NCBI RefSeq assembly: GCF_001693435.1
Contig: NZ_CM004509.1
Span: 1-64,000 of the forward strand
Source: Gilliamella sp. wkB7
Lineage (GTDB): Bacteria; Pseudomonadota; Gammaproteobacteria; Enterobacterales; Orbaceae
Length of the DNA stretch: 64,000 nucleotides
Direction: 5' to 3'
Part shown: one piece after another, positions 37,096 through 46,896 of the stretch
Layout of the letters: each line of letters starts with the position of its first letter
Position numbering within the stretch: position 1 is the first letter of the stretch
Position numbers and translations under genes: made by a program
Notes under the pieces: model-generated
Databases searched by the model: none
Told to the model about the DNA's origin: nothing
What the model saw: the letters and a program-made list of their open reading frames with translations, nothing else

Positions 37096-38505
37096 TTAAT
37101 TAGGTAGCACATAAAAATAGATTATGGCAGTAATTGCTAAAATAATTATGGTGATAGCATAGATTTTATCGTGTAGAAAGCTGAAAGCAGGTAGTGCTCT
37201 TTGCTTTCTAGCGTATAAATAAAATACCAATCCAATGCCATATAAAATCATGGAGAGTAATAGATAAGACACTCCACCTGCATAAATCAGCCATACCCCA
37301 TAAATTGAACCCGTTGAGCCTAAAAAGATTAAGTAAGCTTTACCACGATTTATCGCCAATTTAAGTACAAAAAGGGCTGATAGCAGATAGGGAATAAGCA
37401 CCATGGACGTGGATAATTGAATCAGCGTGTTATAGCCAGATTGATAAAAGTGAGCAAGGATGATGAGTATACTGATCAAAGTAGAAGTTAAATATAATGC
37501 ATTGGCAGGGGTTCCTTTTTTGTTCAGTTTTCCAAAACAGCTCGGTACGGTGTGATCATCACCTTGTCCACTTAGAAACAGCATTTCTGCAGCAAGAAGT
37601 AGCCATGATAATAGTCCGCCACTCACGGATACAATGAGTCCGATGTTAATAAAAGTCGCTCCCCAACTACCTACAACATGTTCAATGACCAGTGCCATTG
37701 AAGGGTTTTTCATCTCTGCTAATTCCTGTTGAGGAACAATGCCTAAAGATAATACTGATACGCAAATGAGTAATAAACTGGTAATAGCAAAGCCAAAAAA
37801 GGTGGCTCGACTAATGCTTAAGATACTCTTGGCGCGTGATGCATAAACTGTCGCACTTTCAATGCCTAAATAGACCCAAACCGTATAAAGCATAGTGTTT
37901 TTTATTTGATCAACAATAGAGCCTAATTGTGGGGTTCCCCAAAAGTCTGTTTTAAAGGTATCCACTTTGAACGCTAAAATGATGCAGACAATAAATAATC
38001 CAATCGGTACAATTTTAGCTAAAGTAACTAAGCAATTTAATAAAAATGCATGATAGATACCTTTTAATACAAACGAATTGACAATCCATAAGAAAATAAG
38101 GGCGCCGATAACTGCTGGGAACGTGGTACCATTGCCAAAATAGCTGAAACAATCAAACGAGCCAAGAGCACTAAACAAGATAACCAAATAACTTGTGCAT
38201 GACATCCATGCAGAGATCCAATACCCCCATGCTGCATTAAAGCCAATATAATCACCAAATCCCGCTCGTACATATCCATATAATCCATCATTGATTTTAT
38301 AAAAACGGATCGATAAATACTGAAAGATTCTTGTTAGCATTAGCATGCCAAATAAGGTGATAACCCATGCAATTAATATTGCTCCTGCACCGGCTCCTTC
38401 AGCCATATTTTGTGGTAGGCTAAAAATACCACTCCCTACAATACTTCCCACCACCATTAAAGTGAGAGGAAGTATACCAAGCTTTTTTCTTACTGGTGTA
38501 TTCAT
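37096..38505 (-). CDS. Basic amino acid/polyamine antiporter (APC family, ArcD-like)
   Basis: This 469-residue protein has about 12 transmembrane helices. The start KLGILPLTLMVVGSIVGSGIFSLPQNM and the later WVYLGIESATVYASRAKS (about 211) are typical of the basic amino acid antiporter group (ArcD, LysP/YjdE-like). Its partner upstream on the same strand, 42 bases away, is a DDAH-type amidinohydrolase that would turn (methyl)arginine into citrulline. I infer arginine or ornithine/citrulline exchange; the exact substrate pair is open. Confidence 0.85.
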   Translation of the reverse strand: MNTPVRKKLGILPLTLMVVGSIVGSGIFSLPQNMAEGAGAGAILIAWVITLFGMLMLTRIFQYLSIRFYKINDGLYGYVRAGFGDYIGFNAAWGYWISAWMSCTSYLVILFSALGSFDCFSYFGNGTTFPAVIGALIFLWIVNSFVLKGIYHAFLLNCLVTLAKIVPIGLFIVCIILAFKVDTFKTDFWGTPQLGSIVDQIKNTMLYTVWVYLGIESATVYASRAKSILSISRATFFGFAITSLLLICVSVLSLGIVPQQELAEMKNPSMALVIEHVVGSWGATFINIGLIVSVSGGLLSWLLLAAEMLFLSGQGDDHTVPSCFGKLNKKGTPANALYLTSTLISILIILAHFYQSGYNTLIQLSTSMVLIPYLLSALFVLKLAINRGKAYLIFLGSTGSIYGVWLIYAGGVSYLLLSMILYGIGLVFYLYARKQRALPAFSFLHDKIYAITIIILAITAIIYFYVLPN

Positions 38506-38547
38506 ATTAATTTCTTATTTAATTATTTAGATAACACATTTTTTTAA

Positions 38548-39318
38548 TTAAAATCTCAATGACATACAACTTACACCACCGTCAATTTTACGGTATTCCG
38601 ATGTATCAACTTCAATTACTTGATAACCAAGTGCTTCGATTTTTGCTTTGGTAATTGGATAGCCTGCAGGCATAATGACTCGTTCATTCACCCAAATACA
38701 GTTAGCGGCATAACTTTCATGCTCAGGAATTTCAATAATATTAAGGTGTTGAAACTCAGGTTTAGTAATAAATTCACCTGCTGCTAACAAATTGTCATGT
38801 TCTAAATAGGCAAGACCCGTTTTTAAATGTAGTACTTTTTCTAAAGTAACCACAGATCCTGATAATCCATATTTTTCTAATATAGCAATCATTTGATCTG
38901 CACCCGATTGATTGGTTCGCGCTGATAAACCAATATAATAATGATTACCAACCATCATTATATCTCCCGCTTCAACTGTGCCAGGCGCGGTAATTCTTTC
39001 AACTTTATTGGGGTAAAATCTTTCAATAGTTTCGCTGATAATTTCAGTTTCGCCACGACGGCTTTCGGCACCAGGTCTGGTAATAATGGCGCAATGTGGG
39101 GTACACAAAACTGGATCTTCAACAAATACAGAATCTGGAAAACGTTCATCAGCAGGTAAAATAGTGATATCAACATCACATTGTTGCAAAGCTTGAATAT
39201 AGTTATTGTGTTGATCTAACGCTTTTTGATAATCGGGTTTACCCAAATTAGCGGAAGTTAAACCATCGATAAGTGATTTGGCAGGTGTTCTTGCAATAAT
39301 ATGATTAAATTTTTTCAT
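38548..39318 (-). CDS. Dimethylarginine dimethylaminohydrolase-like amidinohydrolase
   Basis: This 256-residue member of the guanidino-modifying superfamily has FPDSVFVEDPVLCTP (about 60), the catalytic His in KVLHLKTGLAYLE (about 162) and the catalytic Cys in the C-terminal GGVSCMSLRF (about 251). Length and motifs fit DDAH (citrulline plus dimethylamine from methylated arginine) better than the 400-residue arginine deiminases. Together with the antiporter downstream it forms a two-gene unit for using arginine or methylarginine from host protein breakdown. Confidence 0.85.
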   Translation of the reverse strand: MKKFNHIIARTPAKSLIDGLTSANLGKPDYQKALDQHNNYIQALQQCDVDITILPADERFPDSVFVEDPVLCTPHCAIITRPGAESRRGETEIISETIERFYPNKVERITAPGTVEAGDIMMVGNHYYIGLSARTNQSGADQMIAILEKYGLSGSVVTLEKVLHLKTGLAYLEHDNLLAAGEFITKPEFQHLNIIEIPEHESYAANCIWVNERVIMPAGYPITKAKIEALGYQVIEVDTSEYRKIDGGVSCMSLRF

Positions 39319-39502
39319 TCGTTTTAAATCCTTTTTTAATTAAATAATTATGCTTTATTTTTGAATAATAATTCACAACAATAACTTTATCAAGAGTTAA
39401 TTTGACTTTTTATGCAATTTCTGTGTTTTTTTATTCAAGTGGGAAATCTGATTGGTGGATAAAACTTAAATGAAAGAAAAATAGAGGCTGATTATTTTTT
39501 AT

Positions 39503-39528
39503 AAAAAAGGGTAATAAACATTACCCTT
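39503..39528 (-). terminator. Terminator of apt
   Basis: Read on the minus strand, AAGGGTAAT-gttt-ATTACCCTT is a perfect 9-bp stem with a 4-base loop followed by TTTTAT. It lies about 40 bases after the apt stop. Confidence 0.85.
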
Positions 39529-39565
39529 AAAATTTGTTTTTTAGCTGTTATAAAGGCTTTATAGG

Positions 39566-40117
39566 TTATTCACCATTAAAATCGACCAATGTATAACAAT
39601 TAATCCCCATGTTGGTTAACTTAGTTTTACCTTGTAAATCTGGTAAGTTAATAACAAATGCTGCATCTTCAGCTATTCCTCCCGCTTTTTGAATTATTTT
39701 AGCGGTTGCGGCAACGGTCCCACCTGTCGCAAGTAGATCATCAATGATTAGCACCCGTTCATTAGGTTTTATTGCATCGCAATGCATTTCTAATGTATCG
39801 GTACCATATTCAAGTTGATATTCTTCTTTAAACACATTACGGGGTAACTTATTGGGTTTTCTTACCGGTACAAAACCCACACCTAATGCTAAGGCTAAAG
39901 GTGCTGCAAAAATAAAACCACGGGCTTCTGTTCCAACAACTTTATCAATATTTTTATCTTTATAATGATCAATTAAAAGATCGACAGAAGTTCTAAAAGC
40001 GATAGGGTCTTCAAGTAAACTGGTGATATCTCGAAACAGTATCCCTTGTTTTGGATAATCAGGGATAGTAATAATGCTATTTTTAATAAGTTCAAGTTTT
40101 TCTTGCAATTGAGTCAT
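39566..40117 (-). CDS. apt: Adenine phosphoribosyltransferase
   Basis: This 183-residue salvage enzyme makes AMP from adenine and PRPP. It shows [21 protein letters not shown] (about 17-37), [18 protein letters not shown] (about 62) and the PRPP-binding loop [18 protein letters not shown] (about 120-137). Length matches the family. It is a single gene with its own terminator. Confidence 0.97.
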   Translation of the reverse strand: MTQLQEKLELIKNSIITIPDYPKQGILFRDITSLLEDPIAFRTSVDLLIDHYKDKNIDKVVGTEARGFIFAAPLALALGVGFVPVRKPNKLPRNVFKEEYQLEYGTDTLEMHCDAIKPNERVLIIDDLLATGGTVAATAKIIQKAGGIAEDAAFVINLPDLQGKTKLTNMGINCYTLVDFNGE

Positions 40118-40374
40118 ATCAAATATTCTCTAACTATTTTCTTTAAGAGCGACTAATTTTTTATTATATACCCATGCTCTTTACAGTGGCAATAAACAAA
40201 CAGTTAACACACCGTAAAATAGTGAGATAGGCGAGTTTGAATGCGATTACTGATATCCATTTGTGCATCGTTTAATTGGATTTTTACAACTTTTTACAAC
40301 TAAATACATTATTTAGACAATAAATTTTGCAAATGATGAATAATTGAATAAACTTTATATGGAAGGAGAATTCA

Positions 40375-41709
40375 ATGAAAATTATTAAAATATTTGCCCT
40401 GCTAGGACTTTCAGTTTGCAGCTTATTTGGTCATGCCCAAATAAATAAACAAATACAAGTTCGTTCAGAATTGTCATCACCAATTATTTTGGAAGGCACT
40501 CCAGAAACAAATTACTTAAAAGTCTCATTATCTGGTCAAAATATTGATTCCAAAAAACGTGTTCCGATTAATTTAGCTATTGTTATTGATAAATCTGGTT
40601 CAATGTCAGGACAGCGAATCGAAAAAGCGAGAGAGGCAGCTATTTTGGCGGTTAATATGTTGAATGAAAATGATACATTATCTATTGTTGCCTATGATTC
40701 CGAAGCAAGAGTGATTGTTCCAGCAACCAAAGTAGATAATAAACTGAGAATCATTGGACTTATTAATGAAAATATTTATGCAGAAGGAGGAACAGCTCTA
40801 TTTGCTGGTTTGAGTAAAGGAATTAAACAAGTTGAAAATCAACTGACCAAAGATAAAGTTAATCGTATTATTTTGTTATCTGACGGTCAAGCGAATATTG
40901 GTCCGAGTTCAGTAGATGAACTTTCTCAGTTGGCTATTATTGCGGCAAAAAAGAATATCGCTATTACCACATTGGGAATTGGCTCTGATTATAATGAATT
41001 ATTAATGTCATCAATCGCAAGTTATAGTGATGGAAATCATGTTTTTGTAAATAATTCTGCAGATCTCGAAAATGTGTTTGTTCACGAGTTTAATGATCTT
41101 ATGTCAGCTATTGCTCAAGACGTTGTGATTACTATTCAATTGAAAAATGGCGTTAAACCTGTGCGTTTGCTTGGTCGAGATGGGGTGATTAAGGGTAATG
41201 AAATAACCGTAAAAATGAATCAATTGTTTTCCAATCAAGAAAAATATGTATTGTTAGAGGTCATTCCAGATAAAGGTAAAGTAGGGCAAGAGAAAACTTT
41301 AGCTCAAGTTGATTTAAAATATGATAATTTATTAGAAAATAAAACTGAAAATGAAACTCAAGTGGTTCGCATTTCATACACCAAAGACAAAAAAATGGTG
41401 GATGATGCCATACATCAAGACGTAATTGTAGAAACCGAACTTCAGAAAGTGGCTCTTGAGAATGAAAAAGCATTGGAACTTTATAATCAAGGTAAACGAG
41501 ATGAGGCACAACAATTATTACGAGAAAATGGTGAAGCACTCAAAGCCATTTCAGCGCAATCGCCGACAATGTCAATGTCAGATAAAGAGAGAATAGAAAA
41601 TCAAGCTCGAAAAAATAAAACCTTGGCCGAATCAGTTCAAAAACCAGATTTTAGTAAAACATTGACTGAAGAACAATTTCAGTTAAAACAGAGTGCAATA
41701 AAAAAATAA
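40375..41709 (+). CDS. Secreted VWA-domain protein (first gene of a signalling operon)
   Basis: This 444-residue protein has a signal peptide (IFALLGLSVCSLFGHAQ, about 6-22) and a von Willebrand A domain with an intact metal site: VIDKSGSMSG (DxSxS, about 70-79), GGTALFAG (Thr) and RIILLSDGQANIG (Asp, about 167). The C-terminal third is helical and charged (ALENEKALELYNQGKRDEAQ). The layout resembles Ca-activated-channel-like VWA proteins such as YfbK. It lies 2 bases before a sensor kinase gene, followed by an overlapping response regulator, so it probably acts as the periplasmic partner or output of that system. Confidence 0.85.
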   Translation: MKIIKIFALLGLSVCSLFGHAQINKQIQVRSELSSPIILEGTPETNYLKVSLSGQNIDSKKRVPINLAIVIDKSGSMSGQRIEKAREAAILAVNMLNENDTLSIVAYDSEARVIVPATKVDNKLRIIGLINENIYAEGGTALFAGLSKGIKQVENQLTKDKVNRIILLSDGQANIGPSSVDELSQLAIIAAKKNIAITTLGIGSDYNELLMSSIASYSDGNHVFVNNSADLENVFVHEFNDLMSAIAQDVVITIQLKNGVKPVRLLGRDGVIKGNEITVKMNQLFSNQEKYVLLEVIPDKGKVGQEKTLAQVDLKYDNLLENKTENETQVVRISYTKDKKMVDDAIHQDVIVETELQKVALENEKALELYNQGKRDEAQQLLRENGEALKAISAQSPTMSMSDKERIENQARKNKTLAESVQKPDFSKTLTEEQFQLKQSAIKK

Positions 41710-41711
41710 TT

Positions 41712-43178
41712 ATGAAAAAAATAACAACGATTTTATCTTTATTTTTATTAATGACCCTTATTAGCTTTTTAGGTTGGCGAAGTATAGAGCATGAAGTACT
41801 AATGCGCAAAAATAACGAAACTTTATTAGCTAAAAGTCATATTAACAATATTAAATTATCGATTGAATCGTTGTTAAATCAACGCATATCTTATTTTAAT
41901 AGTTTGATTTCAATGATTGATTCGGATCACAATAATGCTAAAGAATTATTAGAAAAAGAAACTGACTTTAGAAAGATTTTTGTAATAAACAAGAATAATA
42001 TTTTGTTTTTAAGTCACTCCGAGGATTCTTCATGGCATAGTTTGGTTGAATCAATTGCTTTAGACCATTCTCTTCTATTAAATCTAAAAGATCATGATGA
42101 ACAATTTCAACCTAACTCTGGTTGGTATCAAAATTATGATCATCTTATATACTGGTTCATAGTATCGGATGATATTATTGGTTTTGAACTTTCAACGGTT
42201 AAACTTACATTTGATATCATTAATTTACTCGATAATCAGTCATTGGAGGATAACTTCAAACTTATTAATAATGATAAGCAGATTTATAGCAACGGTAAAA
42301 CATTCGAGAATGAAATCACTGAGTCGCTAAAATACCCATTACAAAATTGGCATTTAACTTATTATTATTCTTCACCTAATTTAGTGAATTTATATATATT
42401 AGGAATAGGGGGGATTGGACTATTAATTCTCGTTTTATTTGGATTTGTCTTTTATGGTTATCGAGAATACACACGTACTTTGCGCTTGGCAAAACAGCAA
42501 GTTACTTTTGTTGGGCAAGTTTCTCACGAATTTAAAACACCTTTAACCAACATCACCTTATATTCTGAAATGTTAAGCGAATATTTAGAAGAGGAACCCG
42601 CCCCCATTCCAGATTATTTGCAGGTAATAAGTGCAGAAAGTAAACGATTAACTCGACTTATTCAGAATGTTTTGACTTTTAATAAACCCAATAACTTAAA
42701 TATAAAACCTGTTAATTTAACTGCACTCCTTAAGCAAGTCTATCTTACTTTTAAACCTATACTAGCGGCTAAATCATTACAACTTAATTTAATAAATCTT
42801 GAAAATGATTGTATTGTAAATACTGATGCCGATAGTGTTATGCAAATTCTTAATAATTTTCTGAGTAATGCAGAAAAATATGCGTCTAAGGGTAAACAAG
42901 TTGATTTATCATTGTGTAGATCGGGTAAACAGGTTGTAATAACCGTTCGTGATTATGGTGAAGGTGTTGCCTCTCATTTGTTAAAACAGATTTTTAAACC
43001 ATTTTATCGAGTCAGTTCATCTATTACCGAAGGTGTTTCTGGCACAGGGATAGGATTAACTATTGCCAACCAATTAGCCAAGCAACTGCAAGGTGAAATT
43101 AAAGTTATAAATAAAAAACCGGGTATTGCATTTTCACTTATTTTAATGGAACAAAAAAATGAAAATATTAATTGCTGA
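41712..43178 (+). CDS. Membrane sensor histidine kinase
   Basis: This 488-residue kinase has an N-terminal helix (TTILSLFLLMTLISFLGW, about 4-21), a periplasmic sensor domain of about 200 residues, and a second helix (LYILGIGGIGLLILVLFGFVF, about 228-248). The dimerisation/phosphoacceptor block is FVGQVSHEFKTPLTN (His about 273). The ATPase domain has NFLSNAEKYA (N box), RDYGEGV (G1) and GTGIGLTIA (G2). It phosphorylates the regulator encoded next, whose start overlaps its end by 20 bases. The signal is unknown; the VWA protein encoded just upstream may be involved. Confidence 0.92.
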   Translation: MKKITTILSLFLLMTLISFLGWRSIEHEVLMRKNNETLLAKSHINNIKLSIESLLNQRISYFNSLISMIDSDHNNAKELLEKETDFRKIFVINKNNILFLSHSEDSSWHSLVESIALDHSLLLNLKDHDEQFQPNSGWYQNYDHLIYWFIVSDDIIGFELSTVKLTFDIINLLDNQSLEDNFKLINNDKQIYSNGKTFENEITESLKYPLQNWHLTYYYSSPNLVNLYILGIGGIGLLILVLFGFVFYGYREYTRTLRLAKQQVTFVGQVSHEFKTPLTNITLYSEMLSEYLEEEPAPIPDYLQVISAESKRLTRLIQNVLTFNKPNNLNIKPVNLTALLKQVYLTFKPILAAKSLQLNLINLENDCIVNTDADSVMQILNNFLSNAEKYASKGKQVDLSLCRSGKQVVITVRDYGEGVASHLLKQIFKPFYRVSSSITEGVSGTGIGLTIANQLAKQLQGEIKVINKKPGIAFSLILMEQKNENINC

Positions 43179-43842
43179 GGACGATAAGCATATTCTTAAC
43201 GGCATGTCAGATCTTTTAGAAAAAGAAGGATATATAATCATTAAAGCATGTAATGGTAAAGTTGCTCTTAAACTATTTGAACAACAACAACCTGATTTTA
43301 TTATTTTGGATATTATGATGCCAGAGCTGGATGGTTATTCCGTTTGTCGTGAAATTCGTAAATTGAATGAAGATGTTCCTATTCTATTTTTATCTGCAAA
43401 AGATGAGGAAATTGACCGAGTAGTAGGTTTTGAACTTGGTGCAGATGATTATATGAATAAACCTTTTGGAATTCATGAATTAAGAGCAAGAATTAAAGCC
43501 ATTGCAAAACGTTATTTGAAAGCGAAAAATTCAAATCTAACCAAAAGCGATTATTTTGAATTTGGTGATTTAAAAATTTATCCTACTGAATTATACGCAA
43601 AACGAAATGACCAAATTATTGAGTTGACATTAAGAGAAATCAAAATATTGGAATGTTTATACCAACATAAAAATCAGGTTGTTACTCGTGATATGCTTTT
43701 CGATTATGCATGGGGATATGATTTTTTACCGAGCAGTCGGACGCTTGACCAACATATTTCAAAACTGAGAAAACAAATAGAAATTAATCCAACAATACCT
43801 ATTTTAATCAAGACTATTCATGGCATTGGTTATAGGCATTAG
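43159..43842 (+). CDS. OmpR-family response regulator
   Basis: This 227-residue protein has a receiver domain with the acidic pair EDD (about 7-9), the phosphorylated Asp in FIILDIMMPELDG (about 51) and the Lys in DDYMNKPFG (about 102). A winged-helix DNA-binding domain follows, with LTLREIKILECLYQHKNQVVTR and the C-terminal KTIHGIGYRH. It overlaps the kinase gene. Targets cannot be read from the sequence, but its own operon with the VWA protein is a likely one. Confidence 0.93.
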   Translation: MKILIAEDDKHILNGMSDLLEKEGYIIIKACNGKVALKLFEQQQPDFIILDIMMPELDGYSVCREIRKLNEDVPILFLSAKDEEIDRVVGFELGADDYMNKPFGIHELRARIKAIAKRYLKAKNSNLTKSDYFEFGDLKIYPTELYAKRNDQIIELTLREIKILECLYQHKNQVVTRDMLFDYAWGYDFLPSSRTLDQHISKLRKQIEINPTIPILIKTIHGIGYRH

Positions 43843-43883
43843 ATCGTTCCAGTGATTGGGTTAAATATTTTCAATTTTCTGTT

Positions 43884-44951
43884 TTACTCAGTTTGATTTT
43901 GTGAGTGTGATTTTTCATGTTCTATTAACCATTTTTTCCTTTCTAATCCTCCTCCATAGCCAATAAGTTCACCACTAGATCCGATTACTCGATGGCATGG
44001 AATGATGATTGCTACACGATTATTACCATTGGCGTTGGCTACTGCTCGAATTGCCAATGGATTATTTATTCTTTGTGCTTGCCGTTTGTAAGTTGTCAGT
44101 TCACCATAGGGAATTTCTTTTAAACATTCCCAAACGGTTTGTTGGAAAGGCGTTCCAGGTGTATGTAATGCCACAGTGAAATGAGTTCTGATCCCTTGAA
44201 AATATTCGGAAATCTCAATTTTGGCTTGTTTTATGTGTTCGTTTTCTCCAAAAATAATCTTCATGTTAAGTTGGGTTTGTAATTGTTTGAATTCGGTTTC
44301 AAGCATTCTTCTATCAACAAATTCTAATAAACAAATACCTTGCTTAGTTGCACAAATAAACATTGGGCCTAACGGGGTGGTTAATCTATCAATTAAAATA
44401 ACGTCATGCTGTAGATTGGTTGAGGGTGATTTTTTCATGATTTTTTTATAGGTATAACCAAAACCACTTAAAGAATTATAACCTGTATCAAATGCGGTAT
44501 TGATGATATTTTTTCCTGATTTAATTTCCTGAAAAGCATTGTTAATTCGAAACATTCGCTGATAAGCATGAAACGTTATTCCATAATGTTTTTTGAACCA
44601 TCGACGAATAATTTCTGGGCTTAAGTTATTCAGTCTCAATTCATAATCCGTTATTTTTGTTTTAGGCTCTTTATTCATTAATTCAATGGCTTTAATTATC
44701 TCTTCCGGTGCTTGATTTGAATTTTCAGTGGGTTTACATATTTTGCAAGGTCGATATCCCTCATCAAGGGCTGATTTAAAAGTTGAGAAAAATTCGACAT
44801 TTTCATATTTTGGTTTTCTTGCTCGGCATGTAGCAATACAAAAAATAGATGTCGTTTTAACACCTACATAGAAAATTCCTACGTAATTTTGATTTCGGTC
44901 AAGTAAGGCTCGGTAATAAATTTCTGTTTGTTTAGTATCGGTAATTAGCAT
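43884..44951 (-). CDS. ada: Ada adaptive-response protein (three-domain)
   Basis: This 355-residue protein repairs and senses alkylated DNA. The N-terminal zinc domain carries the methyl-accepting cysteine set FCIATCRARKPK (about 37-48) and RPCKICKP (about 68-75). A central AraC helix-turn-helix follows (NLSPEIIRRWFKKHYGITFHAYQRMFRI). The C-terminal O6-methylguanine methyltransferase has the active-site IIPCHRVIGSSGELIGYGGG (about 312-331). Methylation of the first domain normally turns Ada into an activator of its own gene. It converges with the two-component operon. Confidence 0.94.
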   Translation of the reverse strand: MLITDTKQTEIYYRALLDRNQNYVGIFYVGVKTTSIFCIATCRARKPKYENVEFFSTFKSALDEGYRPCKICKPTENSNQAPEEIIKAIELMNKEPKTKITDYELRLNNLSPEIIRRWFKKHYGITFHAYQRMFRINNAFQEIKSGKNIINTAFDTGYNSLSGFGYTYKKIMKKSPSTNLQHDVILIDRLTTPLGPMFICATKQGICLLEFVDRRMLETEFKQLQTQLNMKIIFGENEHIKQAKIEISEYFQGIRTHFTVALHTPGTPFQQTVWECLKEIPYGELTTYKRQAQRINNPLAIRAVANANGNNRVAIIIPCHRVIGSSGELIGYGGGLERKKWLIEHEKSHSQNQTE

Positions 44952-45244
44952 CGAATGTTTCTTTTAGATTAATTGATTTTCATTATGTTGTAAGCTTATT
45001 AAAAAAACCATTTTCTTGGCAACCGAAAAATTGACAACTATTTTCAAACATAATTATTTGATAAAAATTTCAGATATTTGATCAAAATAATTGCCAAACG
45101 AATGAATATCCAATCTAATACTCACGTTCAATAAAAGTAAAATTTTATGGATAATGAACAATTCAGATAAATGATTTATCTAATTTTTTATTTTAGTTTA
45201 TTAATAATAATTGCAAAATTTCAGAAATGAAAAGGAATAAAAAA

Positions 45245-46012
45245 ATGAAAAAAGTATCTGCTATTATGGCATTACTATTGTTTTCAGGTCTTGTACAAGC
45301 AAGAACCTATGATGAAATTATCAATTCAGGATTTTTAAAAGTTGGTGTCCCCGCTGATTATGCACCATTAGCTTTTTATAATACCCAAGAAAAATTGGTC
45401 GGTTTTGATATTGATATGGCAGAAGATTTCGCAAAACAATTAAATGTGATACCGGTATTTTATATCACTAGTTGGCCAACCTTATCACAAGATTTAGCGG
45501 ATGATAATTACGATATTGCTATGGGTGGTGTAACTTATACAAAGGATCGTGCAGAAAAATTCTTACTTTCTGATGAAATAGTGCCGAATGGTAAAGTTGC
45601 GTTAGCTGCATGCCATGTCGCATCCAATTTATCAAGTCTAGACAAAATTGATCAACCTGATGTTAAGGTGGTCGTTAATCCTGGTGGCACCAATGAAAGC
45701 TTTGTCAATGGTAATATTCATAAGGCCCAAGTGATTCGTGTAGAAAATAATTTTGATAATATTCAAGCTTTACGTGATAAAACAGCCGACACTATGGTAA
45801 CGGATCTTATTGAAGGTCATTATTATCAATATAAAGAGCCAAATGTTTTATGTTTAGCAACTGACACCCCATTTAAAGGTACAGAAAGCTATAAAGCTTA
45901 TATGGTTCAATCAGGTAACCAAAAACTTTTGGATGCAATTAATAGTTGGCTTCCTAATTCAAATAAGCAGCAATTAGCGTTAAAATGGGGCGTAAAAACT
46001 CAATTAAATTAG
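45245..46012 (+). CDS. PheC-like periplasmic cyclohexadienyl dehydratase / solute-binding protein
   Basis: This 255-residue protein has a signal peptide (VSAIMALLLFSGLVQA) and a type II periplasmic-binding fold. Beyond the general family, it shares TSWPTLSQDLADDNYDIAMGG and IDQPDVKVVVNPGGTNESF with PheC, the periplasmic dehydratase that turns prephenate or arogenate into phenylpyruvate or phenylalanine. No ABC permease lies next to it, which also favours an enzyme over a transport role. I use the ATG at 45245 because AAGGA at 45233 is placed properly for it; the ATG at 45227 would lie upstream of that site. Confidence 0.75.
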   Translation: MKKVSAIMALLLFSGLVQARTYDEIINSGFLKVGVPADYAPLAFYNTQEKLVGFDIDMAEDFAKQLNVIPVFYITSWPTLSQDLADDNYDIAMGGVTYTKDRAEKFLLSDEIVPNGKVALAACHVASNLSSLDKIDQPDVKVVVNPGGTNESFVNGNIHKAQVIRVENNFDNIQALRDKTADTMVTDLIEGHYYQYKEPNVLCLATDTPFKGTESYKAYMVQSGNQKLLDAINSWLPNSNKQQLALKWGVKTQLN

Positions 46013-46169
46013 TTCGCTAGTAACCTATTAAATATGGCGGTTAACACTGCCATTATTATCCTAAATAATATCTGTTTTAGTTCTATTTTTGTTGGTTACC
46101 CATAGATCCATTAGGTCATTATCTCTCTTCTAAATAATGTATATTAATCTTTTTTGGAGTAATACTAAA

Positions 46170-46817
46170 ATGAATTACTATGATTTTTTAGTCATTGCAT
46201 TAAAGTTGTTGGTTGTATTCATCTGTATTATCTTATTTTTAAAAATTACTGGTAAGACCTCACTATCCCAAATGTCGAGTATTGATTTTATTGGTAATAT
46301 GATTTTAGGTGGAATTGCGGGAGGTATCATCTATAATCCAAAGTTAACCGTTTTTGATTTTTTGGTGGTGTTAATAATGTGGACAGCCATTATGTATACT
46401 TCCAACTATTTAAAGAAAAGAAGTCAAAATGCCAAAGCATTTATTGTTGGTAATCCGATTATTTTAATGGAAAAGGGTAAAATTAAACTAGATGCCTTTA
46501 CCAGTGTTAACTTGGATTTTTCCAGCTTTGCTGTACTACTTAGAATGAAGAATATTTTTACTATTCATACCGTCGATAAAGCTATTTTGGAGCCGAATGG
46601 TCAATTAACTGTGGTTAAAAAAGGTGATAAAGACATATCCGTCCTAGTATTAGAAAATGAAAGTCCTAATGAAGATGGGTTAAAATCGATTGGCAAAGAT
46701 GAAGATTGGCTAAAATCTAAATTAGCTGAGCAGGGTTATGCTAATTATGATGGATTATATTGTGTTGAATACTATGATGATCGTCTCTTTGTCATACCAA
46801 GCGAACTTGTTAATTGA
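46170..46817 (+). CDS. DUF421/YetF-type membrane protein
   Basis: This 215-residue protein has two to three N-terminal helices (FLVIALKLLVVFICIILFLKI; FDFLVVLIMWTAIMYTS) and a cytosolic YetF domain with KAFIVGNPIILMEKGKI (about 87) and an acidic tail. YetF/YcaP/YrbG-type proteins are widespread and uncharacterised, sometimes linked to stress or envelope upkeep. The ATG at 46170 has a GGAGT ribosome site at the right distance; an earlier in-frame ATG at 46137 would put that site inside the gene. Stands alone. Confidence 0.85.
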   Translation: MNYYDFLVIALKLLVVFICIILFLKITGKTSLSQMSSIDFIGNMILGGIAGGIIYNPKLTVFDFLVVLIMWTAIMYTSNYLKKRSQNAKAFIVGNPIILMEKGKIKLDAFTSVNLDFSSFAVLLRMKNIFTIHTVDKAILEPNGQLTVVKKGDKDISVLVLENESPNEDGLKSIGKDEDWLKSKLAEQGYANYDGLYCVEYYDDRLFVIPSELVN

Positions 46818-46847
46818 GTTTTTTGTTATGGCAAATTTTTAATTAAT

Positions 46848-46878
46848 AAACCTTAACCATTATTTTGGTTAAGGTTTT
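46848..46878. terminator. Bidirectional terminator between yetF-like gene and ispE
   Basis: AAACCTTAACC and GGTTAAGGTTTT pair over 11 bases around an 8-base T-rich loop. There are T and A runs on the two sides, and it is placed between two convergent genes. Confidence 0.85.
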
Positions 46879-46896
46879 ATAAAGAGTTTTACTATT

